This document shows positions 1 through 12,474 of a DNA stretch of 64,000 bases, piece by piece. Position 1 is the first letter of the stretch, and each line of letters starts with the position of its first letter. The stretch comes from Boletus sp. NGJ (Eukaryota; Basidiomycota; Agaricomycetes; Boletales; Boletaceae). Below the pieces are notes generated by a model. That model saw only the letters and a list, made by a program, of their open reading frames with translations, was not told where the DNA came from and ran no database searches. The position numbers and the translations under genes are program-made. The stretch is taken from contig JAGTXK010000091.1 of the NCBI GenBank assembly GCA_019096195.1, positions 372,001 through 436,000 on the forward strand, written 5' to 3'.

Positions 1-2129
1 TGTTGACCACCCGGTTGCTATCAAGGCCAGGGCTACCCTCCACCGACTAGGAAGGTCTCTCATGCTAGGTTCCTATCATACCATACTGACTGCGGTCATG
101 CAGGCGGAGCAACAGGTGCCCCTTCTTGGGGAAAGTTTTGGTTGGCAATCCTCAATGTCTACGATTGGGAAGGATTCAATCCCGTTCCTCCCGAGCTTTG
201 GTATGTTCAATACCCCAAATACTTGTTAGACCCTGCGTTGATGGCTTCTAGGCTTTTCCCTGAGTGGGCCCCGTTCCATCCCCACAGATGGTGGATTCAT
301 ACCCGTAATGTCTACATACCTATGAGTTATCTCTATGGTATTCGGTTCAAGATGGAAGAAAACGACTTGATCCGTTCTCTTCGCGAAGTATATATCCATG
401 ATGTCCGTCATGCTCTCACATCTAATGCTATGACCTTTAGGAGCTATACACGACGGACTACCACCGCATATATTGGCCGGCACAGCGTAACAATGTCGCA
501 GCTGTCGATCTCTACTCACCTCATACCTTGGTCCTCGATGCGATGAATGCCGTGCTATCTATCTACGAGAGCTGCGCCATCCCTGGTCTTCGCAAAGCTG
601 CGTTGGAGCGCACCTACAAGCTCATTGTATGTGAGGACGAAAATACGGAATACCAGACCCTTGGGCCTGTCTCCAAGATGATGAACTTGTTGTGTCGTTT
701 TGTCGTTGATGGTCCCGACACAGAGGCATATCGTCAGCACGCCATCAAGCGTGCCGATTTTATGTGGCTTGGCGCGGAAGGTATGATGATGTGTGGGACG
801 AACGGCAGCCAACTTTGGGACATTGGATTCATCACGCAGGCGCTCGTTGAGACGGGCCTCGCGAAAGAGCCGGAAAACAAGGAAAGCTTGAAAATGGCTT
901 TGGGGTGGTTGGACACATGCCAAATTCGAGACAACCCGAAGCACTATGAGACGGCTTATCGTCAGCGAACCAAGGGAGCGTGGCCGTTCAGCACGAAAGA
1001 ACAAGGCTATACTGTCAGTGACTGCACGGGAGAAGGTCTCAAATCGGTGTTGTACCTCCAGAACCAGGTGGCGTACGTGTGCTTGATTGTCAGAAATGAC
1101 CCACCCGTTTAGTATAACCACAGAGGAACAGAGAAGGTCATCTCAGACGATCGGCTCTTTGATGCTGTCGACACGCTACTCTCGATGCAGAACGACAACG
1201 GCGGCTATGCAAGCTACGAGCTTGTGAGGGGACCCAAGTGGTTAGAGTGGCTCAATGCTGCGGAGGTCTTTGGTACGGCGTGCTAGTGATATTCACGTCG
1301 TCGAACTGATCTTAAATTCCCACAGGGGATATTATGACTGAGTTCTGTTACCCGGAATGCACGACTTCCGTGGTGACCTCTTTATCTATTTTCAGGAAGC
1401 ATTTTCCGAATTACCGTGCAGGAGAGATCGGGTGAGTAGTGCCGATTTGACCCGGCAGGATGGTTTTAATTAAGATCATTAGACGGACGATTACGGAGGC
1501 GATCAGATGGCTTCACGAAGTACAGCAACCGGACGGTGGTTGGGTCGGATCATGGGGAATCTGTTTCACTTATGCTACCCAATTTGCATTGGAAAGTTTA
1601 GCACTTGGCGGGGAGTACTATGCGAATAGCCCTGCTGTCCGACGTGCGTGCGATTTTCTGCTTTCGAAACAACGAGAGGACGGAGGGTGGGGGGAAAGTT
1701 ACAAGGTCAGCTGTTGCTATACCCTCGTATTGGACAGATGCTGATTCACCCTTGCTTGACCTGTGATCGGTCTGTAGACTTGCGAACTCCGTCGGTGGGT
1801 CGAACACGAAAATACTCAGGTTGTGCAGACGTGCTGGGCAGCCATGTCTCTCATGTACGCCAGGTATCCACATGCGGAACCCATTGAGAAGGCAGTAAAG
1901 TTGGTCATGTCGCGACAACTTCCGGTGAGAAATGATGGCTCTCAGAGTCGGATTATGAAACACGTTCACGTGCTGAGTTGTTGCTCCATAGGACGGATCG
2001 TGGCCGCAGGAGGCAATTGAGGGCGTGTTTAACAAGAACTGCATGATCTCGTACCCCAACTTCAAATTTTCGTTTACAATCTGGATGCTTGGAAGGGCGC
2101 ATTACTATTTGAAGGACCTAAAAGCGTAG
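1..2129 (+). CDS. ERG7: Lanosterol synthase (oxidosqualene cyclase), 5'-truncated by window edge
   Basis: Cyclises 2,3-oxidosqualene to lanosterol in the ergosterol pathway at ER or lipid-droplet membranes. The window holds the central and C-terminal part; the 5' end lies before base 1. Visible family marks are '[18 protein letters not shown]', '[17 protein letters not shown]', the catalytic-acid motif as 'VSDCTGEG' (usually DCTAE), and QW-type repeats ('[15 protein letters not shown]', '[13 protein letters not shown]', '[15 protein letters not shown]'). It ends in '[14 protein letters not shown]' with TAG at 2127-2129. About seven short introns interrupt it; those after codons near 1066, 1275, 1432, 1708 and 1924 are GT-AG. 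The first intron in the window (51-103) has no workable GT donor and reads best as GA-AG (see findings). Identity is certain from the family motifs; exon ends are hand-fitted. Confidence 0.93.
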
Positions 2130-2834
2130 CAGGGTGAAAATGTACCTCGAGTATTGTTGGGGCATACCAGCGAGTCGTCATAACATTTCGGACTTTCAGC
2201 CGATACTCTGAGTAAGCTTTCTAAGAATCCCGCTCTAATACCTCTCATCCCGTTACACATACGGTGTTGAGAAGTACGTACTTGCCCACCGCCGTACTTT
2301 GGACACAATCTCACGACACTTGACAATTGTACAACGTTACTGGGGTTGAGTGATAATCTGTGGGAACGAACTTACGACGCAAAAAGCTGTCATTTTTGGT
2401 TCAGAGGAATACAGCCAGTGCCAGGCGCATGATTTGTGGAAGAACTGAGTGAGTGAGTGGATACTGCCGCGCCACTACATCGCCTGCGACTGCTTACTGC
2501 CAGTAAAGTATAAGTATACATGGTACAAATTTAGTGCACTGTGATTGATAACATAATGCAGTTGTCAATGAAACTTGGCCACGCACGAAGATAACACACA
2601 GCTTTGTTTTTGCTTCGTAACCATTGCCTGGGTAAGACACGTCAAGCAAGGTGTTTGCCGCCCCTGACGGCGACCTTTCCGAGTTCCTAGCACATGCACA
2701 ATGTTATTCCGAATTCAGGTGGGATGATGTGCTTATGAGCAATCCATATCGTCCACGTTCCCTCCCCCATCCCAGGCCTATGATAAGGTATATATTTTCT
2801 CGTCCTCTAATCGAACTCACCATTCCCTTCAGCC
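2130..2834. promoter_or_regulatory. Intergenic: ERG7 3' flank and MET5 promoter
   Basis: About 700 nt between two genes on the same strand. I see no coding exon, RNA gene or repeat beyond a short GAGTGAGTGAGTGG run near 2446. The last 100 nt before the MET5 ATG are C/T-rich, as is common for fungal promoters. A possible short ORF beginning near 2651 starts with GTG and has no recognisable content. Confidence 0.4.
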
Positions 2835-5800
2835 ATGGCTGCAATCTCAGCAGTCTCCCGGGTAGCCTTCCTCACCTCTGATATCATCCTCCATGCTCAG
2901 CCTTCTGGCCCTATCTTGTCCCCGTTCGCCGAGTCCTATAAGGCCCTCGCAATCACATCTTCTCGTCGACCAAGCGTCCAATCCGTCCCTGGGGGCGGTG
3001 ACCCGGGTGTGTCCATACTCCGAGTTGCGTCCGGCGCATCTCTAGCTTCCTTCACTTCCTCTGTCACGTCCCAAATAATTCTCCGTCTCGTACTCCTTGC
3101 TACAGAGCTCTCCTCCCTCCCGCTCGTCCTCCACCTTGCAGTCAAGGACGACTTGTCAGACGTCCTCCTGCTCCAGTCTGCATTCCCATTCTTCCTGATT
3201 TCCTACACGCCTCAAGACGCCCATGATAACGCCCTTCTTGCTTCTCGACTTGCCCGTACAGAGAAAAAGGCAGTGGTACACGTCTTTTATGAACTAGCGG
3301 ATGGTCCAGTCGCAGACATTGCCGAGGAGGACGTACAACCGTTCCTGCTCTCCGACAAGGCCACTCCCTCATTGATTGGAGCGAATGTCCCCGACAACAC
3401 CAACAAGACTGGTGATGACGTCGACAACGGTCGGGAAAGGCGTAACCGCACTCCAGAGCCCGTTTCAGCTCTATACCAACTCTACGAATCCGCTGCGCTG
3501 TCCACATTGACTCGCACTCGTCGACCTTGCCTTCCTTTGACAATCCACGGCGATGAGCATCCAAACATGGTCATCTTCGTTCTTGGAAATACCCCCAGCG
3601 CTTTGGCGATTGACGGTGTGTCGTTCGTTTCCGTTGGGCTACTCGCTCCTCTCTCCCCTTCCCATATCTTGCGCGCCATTCCCCTCTCAGCTTCTCGTGT
3701 GCTCGTACTTGAGCAACTTCACCGTTCGAGCACTAAATGGACTCCACTTTATCTCGACATCGTCGACGCACTGCAGGAGCGCCGGGCGCACTCACAAGTA
3801 TCCGTTCAGAGCGTTTGGTTCACTAATATCGAGCAAGTTAGCCAGCACAATTTGCTCGAACTTGTTCTCACCACGAGTAACGCTCCTCTCACATCTCCCC
3901 TGCACCTCCAAAACGGGGCCCTTTCCTCGTCGCATGCTTCGGTCCCCCACATTCCAAAGCACGAATCCTCGTACACCAAGATCTTGTCTCACGTATTTGG
4001 TCCGCGATTGGAAATATCAAACTCTCCTGAGCTGGTTCCGGTACAGGGCAATATAGCTACCAGTCCCGAGTATGCGCTGGGTCGGATCAGAGGCCAGTTG
4101 GACCAGCGGGCTCAGCTCATCAATTCTGTTCAGGAATTGATGGAGGTCGAGGAACTCAGTACCGAGTTGCACAGACTTCTTGCTCAGTGGCTACAAGTTA
4201 GAGACGACGACTCGAAGAACCGTACTATTGGTGCTCAAGTGACTGCAGCGTTGGAATCTTCACAGCTTTCCAATGTGCTCGTTGATCGCATCCTCGCATT
4301 AAAGGCATTCTTCCCTTCGAAATCCAGGTGGATACTTGGCTCAGATGCCTGGGCCTATGATCTTGGCTCATCGGGTCTACACCATGCTATCGCCTCCGGT
4401 CTCGACATCAACATTCTCATCCTAGATACTCTACCTTATTCGTCCCGAAACGCAGCCGATCCACACCGTCGCAAACAAGATGTTGGTTTGTATGCCATGA
4501 ACCACGGAGATGTCTACGTTGCTAGTGTCGCCGTGTACTCTTCATACGCGCAGGTCCTGCAGGCCATGATGGAAGCCGACAAGCACAAAGGTCCATCAGT
4601 CGTCCTCGCCTACCTTCCTTACCACGGGGAGAACTCCCCTGCGCTCGAGCTGCTGAAGGAAACCAAACTTGCAGTTGACTCAGGTTATTGGCCTTTGTAT
4701 CGCTGGGACCCCACCAAGGAGGCTAGAGGTGAAGAACCTTTCATCCTCGACTCTGATGCTGTCAAGAACGACCTGCAGCAATTCCTTGACCGGAAGAACC
4801 ATCTCTCCCAGCTCGTTAGTTCCAAACCTCAGTTGGCCGCTGAGCTCGTTGGTAGTTTGGGTGAGAGCGTCAAGGAGGCCCGTAGGCGGAAGGCCCAACA
4901 GGCTTACGAAGATTTACTTGTCGCGCTGGACGCACCACCCCTTCTCGTGTTGTACGCTTCGGACGGAGGCACAGCCGAAAAATACGCCAAGAAGCTCGTC
5001 AACCGCGCCAAGGCGAGAGGCATGACGGCCACTATCGGGACGCTCGATTCGATGACCATCCAAAGCCTCGTACAAGAGGAATACGTTGCATTCGTGACCT
5101 CCGTCGCTGGTCAGGGTGAACCGCCCCAAAATGGGCGCCAGCTTTTCAGAGCCTTGAACGCTGCTGCGCTTCGCAACGAAAAGCCTTTCTCCAAGTTGCG
5201 ATACACCGTCTTTGGCCTCGGAGATAGCCACTACTGGCCTCGACCCGAAGACGCTCATTATTACAACAAACCTAGCAAGGACCTTGACTTGCGTCTAGAG
5301 CAGCTCGGGGGCGAGCGCTTTGTTGATCTCGGCTTGGGAGATGATCAAGACGCTGATGGACCTGAGACTGGATACAAGGTCTGGGAACCCAAGGTTTGGA
5401 AAGGCCTTGGTGTCGACAGCGTCCAGGTCACGGAAGCTGAACCCGAGCCGATCACCAACGAGCATATCAAAGCAGCCTCTGAGTACCTCCGTGGTACCAT
5501 CGCAGAGGGTTTGGAGGATACGACTACCGGAGCCCTCGCTCCATCCGACACTCAGCTTACCAAGTTCCACGGGATCTACCAGCAGGACGACCGGGATATC
5601 CGGGACGAGCGTCAGGAGCAGGGAGTCGAGCCAGCCTACAGCTTCATGATCCGTGTGCGCACGCCAGGTGGTGTTTGTACACCAGAGCAATGGTTGCAGA
5701 TGGACCAGATATCTGACGAACATGGCAACGGCACACTGAAGATCACCACGCGGGCCACCTTCCAGTTCCACGGTGTTATCAAGCGTCATTTGAAACCCTC

Positions 5801-7560
5801 TATTCAACAGATCAACCGAGTGTTGATGGATACTTTGGCTGCGTGTGGTGACGTTAATCGGTGTGTTGCATTTTCTTGTCGAATGATTTGTGGCTCACGT
5901 CTTGCCAGCAATGTGACCTGCTCTGCTATTCCTTCGTTCTCGAGGCTTCACTCTCGTGTTTATGAGTTTTCCAAACTCGTCAGCAGCCATTTGTTGCCCA
6001 GAACAACCGCATATCATGAAATCTGGCTTGATAAGAAGATGGTGGCGGGCGAAGCTGTCAAGGACTTTGAGCCGTTATATGGCGAGTTCTATCTCCCCCG
6101 CAAGGTCTGTCTATTTCCTTCAATGATTGGCCAGCAACTGACTCCCATCCAGTTCAAAGTTGCAATCGCCGTTCCCCCTTACAACGACGTCGACGTCTTT
6201 GCCAATGACCTTGGCTTCATCGCCATCGTCGACGAAGATGGTGAATTGGAAGGTTTCAATGTCACAATTGGCGGTGGTATGGGTGTGACCCACGGTAACA
6301 AAAAGACGTACCCTCGCATCGGCGACGTCATTGGTTTCTGTACCGTTGAGCAAGGACCACTCGTAGCAGAAAAGGTTATGCTAACCCAGCGGGACAATGG
6401 GAACCGCGCCGAGTGAGTTTCCATCCTCTTCTAGCCTAATTTCTTCGCTAATTTTCACCGATAGTCGAAAGGTGAAAACCATCGCTTGTACATTCACATG
6501 ATTGACTTCTGACCCCTGACGCAGAATGCTCGCTTGAAGTACACGGTTGATCGTATGGGCCTTGACCGCTTCAAGAGCGAAGTAGAGTCCCGCCTCGGCT
6601 TCGAGCTCGCCTCAGCTCGTCCTTATTCCTTTGAAAGCAACGTAGATCATTTTGGTTGGACCGTCGGAGAGGATGGCAGACACCACGTCACGGTCTTCAT
6701 CGAGAACGGACGGGTCCAAGACGAACCCGGACGGGAATTCAAGACTGGTCTTCGTGAAATTGCCAAAGTGCACAAGGGCCGATTCCGTCTGACTACGAAC
6801 CAGCATCTCATCATTTCCGAAATTCCTTCAGAGGAGGTCCCGAGAATCAAGACGTTGCTCGCCGAGTACAAGCTCGACAACCTCAATTACTCGGCATTGC
6901 GGCTCTCGGCGTCGGCTTGTGTGGCATTCCCTACATGCGGTAAGCATTTTCCTTTTTTTTTTTTTTTTTTCAATACCTTGTTCCCTTGCTCGTTATTTAA
7001 CGACGCATAAATCTAGGTCTCGCCATGGCTGAATCCGAGCGGGTGAGTTGTTATCATAACCGATGAGACATTCATCTCTCAATGTCGCTCCAACGTTACA
7101 GTACTTGCCGGTGCTCGTCGACAAAGTGGAAAAGATTTGCGAAGAGAACGGTCTGCGCCACGACTCCATCGTCATGCGTATGACTGGTTGCCCCAACGGG
7201 TGTGCCAGACCCTACATTGCTGGTGCGTGGCCAGAGTTTGCACCCATCGTCGTTTCCTGATTCCCGTTTCGCGCAGAGGTGGCGTTTGTCGGAAAGGCTC
7301 CAGGCAGCTACTCGATGCTTCTCGGCGGCGGGTACTCTGGTCAACGGCTCAACAAGGTATACCGCGAAACCGTGTCCGAACCCGAGATCTTGGCCATCCT
7401 CAAGCCCATGATCAAGCGATATGCACTCGAACGCCATGAGGGCGAGCACTTTGGCGACTTTGTGATCAGAGCTGGATACATCGCGCCGACTACCAGCGGG
7501 AAATTGTGGTATGACAGGTCGGGGGGCGAAGGCGAACACAGGGAAATCAGCGTAGCGTAA
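2835..7560 (+). CDS. MET5: Sulfite reductase [NADPH] hemoprotein beta subunit
   Basis: Reduces sulfite to sulfide in assimilatory sulfur metabolism, with the flavoprotein alpha subunit MET10 as partner. The order matches fungal Met5/Ecm17: an N-terminal pyruvate-ferredoxin-oxidoreductase-like region (about residues 1-680), a flavodoxin domain ('[17 protein letters not shown]', '[10 protein letters not shown]') and two ferrite-reductase/siroheme repeats. The [4Fe-4S]-siroheme cysteines lie in 'FPTCGLAMAES' and '[11 protein letters not shown]'. The ATG at 2835 starts an unbroken 3.0-kb first exon. Introns include 5861-5908 and 6105-6152 (both 48 nt, hence in frame), 6413-6464, 6472-6524, one with a T20 tract near 6950-6970, and 7043-7101. 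A 7-nt microexon (6465-6471) is needed to keep the frame, and a 26-nt exon (7017-7042) carries part of the first cysteine motif. Stop TAA is at 7558-7560. Length and domains look complete. Confidence 0.96.
6465..6471 (+). other. MET5: Seven-nucleotide microexon of MET5
   Basis: The exon upstream ends at 6412 in phase 2 (GA) and the one downstream begins at 6525 in phase 0. Only by inserting TCGAAAG, flanked by AG at 6463-6464 and GT at 6472-6473, does the protein read '[18 protein letters not shown]', the conserved junction of the family. The flanking introns are 52 and 53 nt, normal for this genome. Confidence 0.75.
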
Positions 7561-7883
7561 TCGCGCGCGTTCGACGGGGCGATCATGTGTACGATTTAGT
7601 TGCGAAAATGTTTTTTTTTACAACAGTGTCATTAGGAGTGCGACGTGGTGTGAAAGGCACGTCGAGTCTTTGTAGATATCAATCTTGATGTCGTCCTCTT
7701 TCGTGCTGCGGGAATCCGGGACACCAAAAGCCTGTCCACGTGTAGTCGGGGCATCTTTAGCTTGCCATGAAAGAGTGCACCAGGGGTCCACTGCTGATCG
7801 CTCGATTCCAATACGGTAGTAGCCACACATGACGAGGATATAGATATCGCGGAGCTGGGTTCATGTGTGTAGTCCCGTCGGTT
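7561..7883. other. Intergenic between convergent MET5 and AGX1
   Basis: About 320 nt between converging 3' ends. A T-run at 7612-7619 may belong to the 3' UTR of MET5. The minus-strand ORFs of about 65-70 codons here show no family features, so I treat the stretch as overlapping 3' UTR sequence. Confidence 0.4.
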
Positions 7884-9756
7884 TCATTCTAATAATGCTC
7901 TGGCGGCTATAGATTCCTCGACTGCTTCCGCCAACCCCTTTAAGACCCTGTCCATGTCATCTCGCTCGGGGTCGATAACGCTGATACCCATGTGTCTGTT
8001 GAGGAAAATAACCGTTAATGCAAGGGATAACCAAGTACGCAGACGAAGGGACGTGCCCGACACGGAAATACTTGTCTGTGAAAGGAGAAGACAGTCAGCG
8101 ACAGGGTAGAAGATGCCTATCTCATTCGCAACGAACCTTTGATACCGGGATGTAAACCAGGAGCAACCACGATATCCTTTCTCAAAAGACGAGGTACGAC
8201 ATCACTTGTGACGAATCCCTCGGGGAAGTAAAGCTGTTAGAGGGAAATGAGCAATTGCGGGGCAAGGGAGGAAATCGACTTACGGCAGACATGCTATTGG
8301 CTGAAACCTCTTCGCTTAGAGGCACATTCTTGAACCCAAGTTCCTCTGCGGCTTTTTTGAAGCGTCTGCTGGCAGCTTTGTGTGATTTGAATCGCTCTTG
8401 AAGGGATAGAGGACCCCTAACGATCTGAGCGAGCGAGGAACGGTAAGCGTAGATGAGGTTGACTGGTGGAGTAGCAAAGTAGGCAGGATTGTTGCGTTCA
8501 TACTGCCTCATGATAGGGAGCCATCTAAAAATCACGGTCGAAAGATATGAAACAGGAAGAAGAGAGAAAGATGTCCTCACTTTTGCCAGTTAGCATAGTA
8601 CGACTTCACGGGTGTCGATCTGTTCTCAAAAACCTTCAAGGGGCGCGAGTCATAAGAGGACGATTCAGAAGCAATGGGAAGATTGTCATACATTGATGGC
8701 CTTGCGACTTGCAACGACTATACTGAGACCAGGTGGAGCGCCGAGACCCTTTTGGCTAGCTGTCAGAACGACGTCGATGAACCAGGCATCCATCTGAATC
8801 TCTTCGCTCGCAACAGAACAAACAGCGTCGACCACGACCTGGGGATGCTAGGTGGAGCCGTAGTCTGGTAGTGGTTGGTGCCACGCACCAGTGTGTCTGG
8901 CGACACGTTCAGAACCAGCTCTCCAATGGCTTTGATATCCGAGAGGACAGCTAACATGGATGTCAAGGACGCGAGGACGCAGGGATGACAAGGCAACGGA
9001 CCTGTTGAAGTGTCCACATGGGTGATGGTGATGAGCTTGTACTTTTTCTGCTTGAGAGCAACTTCGACGTCAGACAACTTGACGGTCCCACCGATTTCAG
9101 CCTTGAGCTGGTCGACCTTTGCGCCATACGTCTGTAAGCTAACAATGGCAAGGTTATCGCTGCGCTGGTAAGAGTGAGTGTGGCGGGACCAACCAGTCGG
9201 CAAACCCATCGGCAAAGTACCCGCAGTTCAAGACGAGGACGTCCTCGCCCGGTTCGACGAGGTTAGCTGACACCTATGGGCAAGGTGAAGCTGACGGGGA
9301 GAAAGGGGGGGTGGAAGGCGAACCTGATCCCAACCCAGGGTGCCTGAGCCGGCAATCAAGAAAGGTTGACCATCATAGGTATACAAGACATCCCTAGATC
9401 GTCGGGTGATGAGGGTGGATGAGCATGGACGCAGCAAAGGTAGCGGACCTGGTCAGGCGGATGCTGTCTGAGAAGACGGAGGTGAAATCGAGGGACATGT
9501 GGGACATGGACGGGTGGGCATTTGCGAAGAGGACCTGGAGATGGGGGTGAGGGAAGGAGGGGGTGCGCGGGGAGGTGAGATACGGACCTCATCGTCGACT
9601 TCGATCGGGCCGGGGATGCTGGTGTGTGGATGGGGAGCTGTGCGGGGTGAGACGGGGATTTACTTACAGCAAGAGCCTTGTTGAATGAGCGGGGAGTGGT
9701 CAGAGGGAGAAGGACGGAGAGACGTACTTGTGTGGATCTTGGAGGAAGCTGGACAT
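7884..9756 (-). CDS. AGX1: Alanine:glyoxylate / serine:pyruvate aminotransferase
   Basis: Class-V PLP-dependent aminotransferase that converts glyoxylate and alanine to glycine and pyruvate, probably in mitochondria or peroxisomes. The start 'MSSFLQDPHK' (ATG at 9756-9754) leads into 'IPGPIEVDDEVLFANAHP', then 'SGTLGWDQV', 'KLITITHVDTSTG', 'VVVDAVCSVASEEIQMDAW' and the PLP-lysine motif 'LTASQKGLGAPPGLS'. The C terminus 'GLAEAVEESIAARALLE' ends at TGA 7886-7884. At least eight short introns interrupt the gene, two of them splitting off very small exons near the start. No peroxisomal tripeptide is present at the end. The assignment is firm; exon borders are read by eye. It faces MET5 and lies 129 nt upstream of the end of the dynein gene. 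Confidence 0.92.
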
Positions 9757-9885
9757 GATTCTGTGATGGCGGATGAAAGGAAAGAGAGATCTGGCGGCAG
9801 TGGATTTGAAGAGGGCAAACATAAAACGGTCGACGACTAACAATCCTAATTAACTAAAGCGAACCATCGGCGCTCCGCAACGGAA

Positions 9886-12363
9886 TCAGCGTCCAGCAAT
9901 GATCCGTGTGCCTTCACCGTCGACTACTCCATTCGCCTGTCCCACTCCCATCAGCCCCGCAACCGTCTTTTGCAAGTCTGTCCACTCTGACTCTCGAGGC
10001 AGCGCCATGTCCCCAATATCATACACGTAAAGCTTCCCGTCGCTCCCCCCCAGCGCCGCACGTCGTCCATCCTTCCGATCCCACTGCACTTTGTTGATCG
10101 CCCGTCCCGGCACAACGCTCGTAGACACCACAGGCACCTGCACATCCACTTAGCCCCGAACAGCATCGCAAAGCCAGATCACCACACCCACCTCCGTGTC
10201 CGTGTTCAGATTCCACAAGTCAAACTTGCCCGATCCGTCCACTGTCCCAAACAAGGCCGGGTGGGTCGGATGCCACTTCACATCGTACACGTAGTCATCC
10301 GCCTCGTCGAACGAATAGATCGGTGCAATCGCATGCGCTACCGTCGACGGCTTCGCAAGACTCTTGGCCCGCCATAGCTTCACCGTCCAGTCCACGCTAG
10401 CAGTGAGGAACAGATCAGAAAAGTCAACCGGCCCAACCAGCGGGTGGAAGTGCAGCCCCATAACCGGCCCAGCATGTCCTTTGTAGATGTCATACTGATT
10501 CAGTCCCGCTTTCGCCCCAGCGCGATCATATCGGTTCGCCTGATAGACATTCCCCTCTTCAGTACCCACCCAAAACGTCGTCGTTTCATTGTCAGCAAAG
10601 TCGAGTGTAGTGACGGCCACCTCCCCCGTCTTGTTGTGGCCAGTGTGGATCAGCTCTAGCGTTTCCTGCATAGTAAATGTCACCTCTTGCTCTTGAAAAA
10701 CAAATCCAAACACCACTACCTGGGGCTGCGCAAGCATGTCGACCAACCACGAGCAGACCGTCCCATCTGTACTGCTCGTGATAAGATTGTGTGCGTTCTG
10801 TGTACCCACCATCTGCATGGCATACACAGGGTGTGTATGCCCAGCCGCAGACAATGGCGTCTTCAGCACTGGCAAATGCTTTGATCGCGTGTCCCAGAGT
10901 AATATTTGCCCCGAGTACGTGCCACCGAATACAAGGTTGGAATGAAACGGTGAAAACGTAACGGACAAGACATCCGACTGTCATTCACGACACAATCAGC
11001 GCAACAGTCAGCTGCATACAGGGCTTGCCAACCTGGGAATGAAACACAAATTCTGGTCTCTCCAGCAAGTGCAGATTCCAGACTGCAACGATACCATCAG
11101 GCTCGTTCAACGCAGCCGGGTTCTTGTTGTATGAAGCCACGCTAAGCTCAGGATACTGAAATCGAGTCAGACACAGGCCTCAAATACCACAGAGCCTTGA
11201 CCTTGGGTGACCAATCAACATCGGTTATCGAACGGTTCTTCCCGTATCGTTCATCGTAGAATGCGCAGACGCGTTTGACTCGCTTGCCTTCCGAATCATC
11301 ACTACAGACAACGGTCATTACCTTGGGAACCCGACAGCATGCAGACTTACCCGTTCGTTTCAGTGCCAATGGTGTAATCACGAATGTAATCATACCCGTC
11401 ACTCAATGCCCGCTGGACAATCTTTGACGACTGCTCGACGAAATCGAGGAATTCCGGCGCAGTCAGGATGCTCGCCCGTTCCTCTTCCGTCAGGTCTGAT
11501 GCAACCCAAATGAGTAGGGTCGCGTGTCTGAAAAAAATATCCACCTAACCTCGGATTTCTTGCTCGATCTCTTTCTCGAGTTGTACACTCTCTTCTTCTA
11601 GTTCTTTCTCCCGAGCGATGCGATCGGCTTCCAGTTCACGCTCGCGTTCACGTAGTATCTGTTGCCGGATGTCTTCCTCGGAGATGGAAGGAGCCTCGGG
11701 CTCGACGGCCGTGGTTTGAACTTCCTTGTTATAAATCACTCGTTCCTACTCTCTCGGTTTCATGAGATCCGCGAATGCAGTATCGAGGCGAGAGACGTAC
11801 GCGCTGCGGAAGCTCAAAAAGTTCCTGCTCCACATCAACGAGATCTATAGACCGGGGAGTCAAAATCCTAAAGAACCATCACAGCCCTGTCCGTCAACAC
11901 AAGAACAAACGACCAACGTACCTCTCCATGACATGGTCCGTCGCCGAGTTTATCGATGTCACCATGGTCGTTCCTATACTGAGTCTGTCCGAACCCACGT
12001 CGCTTTGTCGACTGACACGGCCAGACGGCGATAAAGCCGAGCCTGAATGGAGCAGTGCGGCTTGACGAGGCGGCGTGCCGGGCAACGAAGACGAGGGCGT
12101 GACGTCCCCGGTACTATCAAAGCCTCCTCTGTTGGCCCCAACAAGCGCGTTGACGAGGTCGTCGACATCACGACGCGCGGCAGTGGATGGGCCGACGACC
12201 TAGCAGGACGTCGAGCATGAGATACTTAAAGAGACAGAATGGAGAACGTTACCTCGGACTGACGTCTCTCGGTTTCGGCGCGTTGTCTGTCCGCCCTGGC
12301 CTTTCTTAGCTCTGCGAGTTTGGCCCGCTTCGCCTCAATCTCTGCTCTCCGCTTGTCGGACAT
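9886..12363 (-). CDS. Cytoplasmic dynein 1 intermediate chain
   Basis: Scaffold subunit that links dynein heavy chain, light chains and dynactin in minus-end microtubule transport. The N-terminal basic/acidic coiled coil '[19 protein letters not shown]' is the family signature. It is followed by a serine-rich linker, the conserved 'YNKEVQT' light-chain region, a Glu/Arg coiled coil ('[19 protein letters not shown]') and a WD40 propeller with clear blades ('[18 protein letters not shown]', '[18 protein letters not shown]', '[18 protein letters not shown]', '[19 protein letters not shown]'). Start ATG is 12363-12361; an in-frame ATG 17 codons upstream is less likely because the family begins at MSDKRR. 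TGA is at 9888-9886. There are seven or more introns. The end of a broken F-box gene lies about 110 nt upstream. Confidence 0.93.
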
Positions 12364-12474
12364 GCGCCCAGATATATAGATGGAGATCGCAGATATTGTG
12401 GTCGCATTTACCAAGTCGCGACCGTGGAAAACCTCGAGTACTAAGCTACTACATAGTATCTCGAAAGAGAACCT

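Noticed and set aside
555-1121. 188-codon antisense ORF inside ERG7
   Set aside because: It is a shadow of a long coding exon on the other strand, with no family features.
12361-12414. Upstream in-frame ATG of the dynein intermediate chain (17 extra residues)
   Set aside because: Family members start at the [16 protein letters not shown] segment, and the added residues are not conserved in kind.
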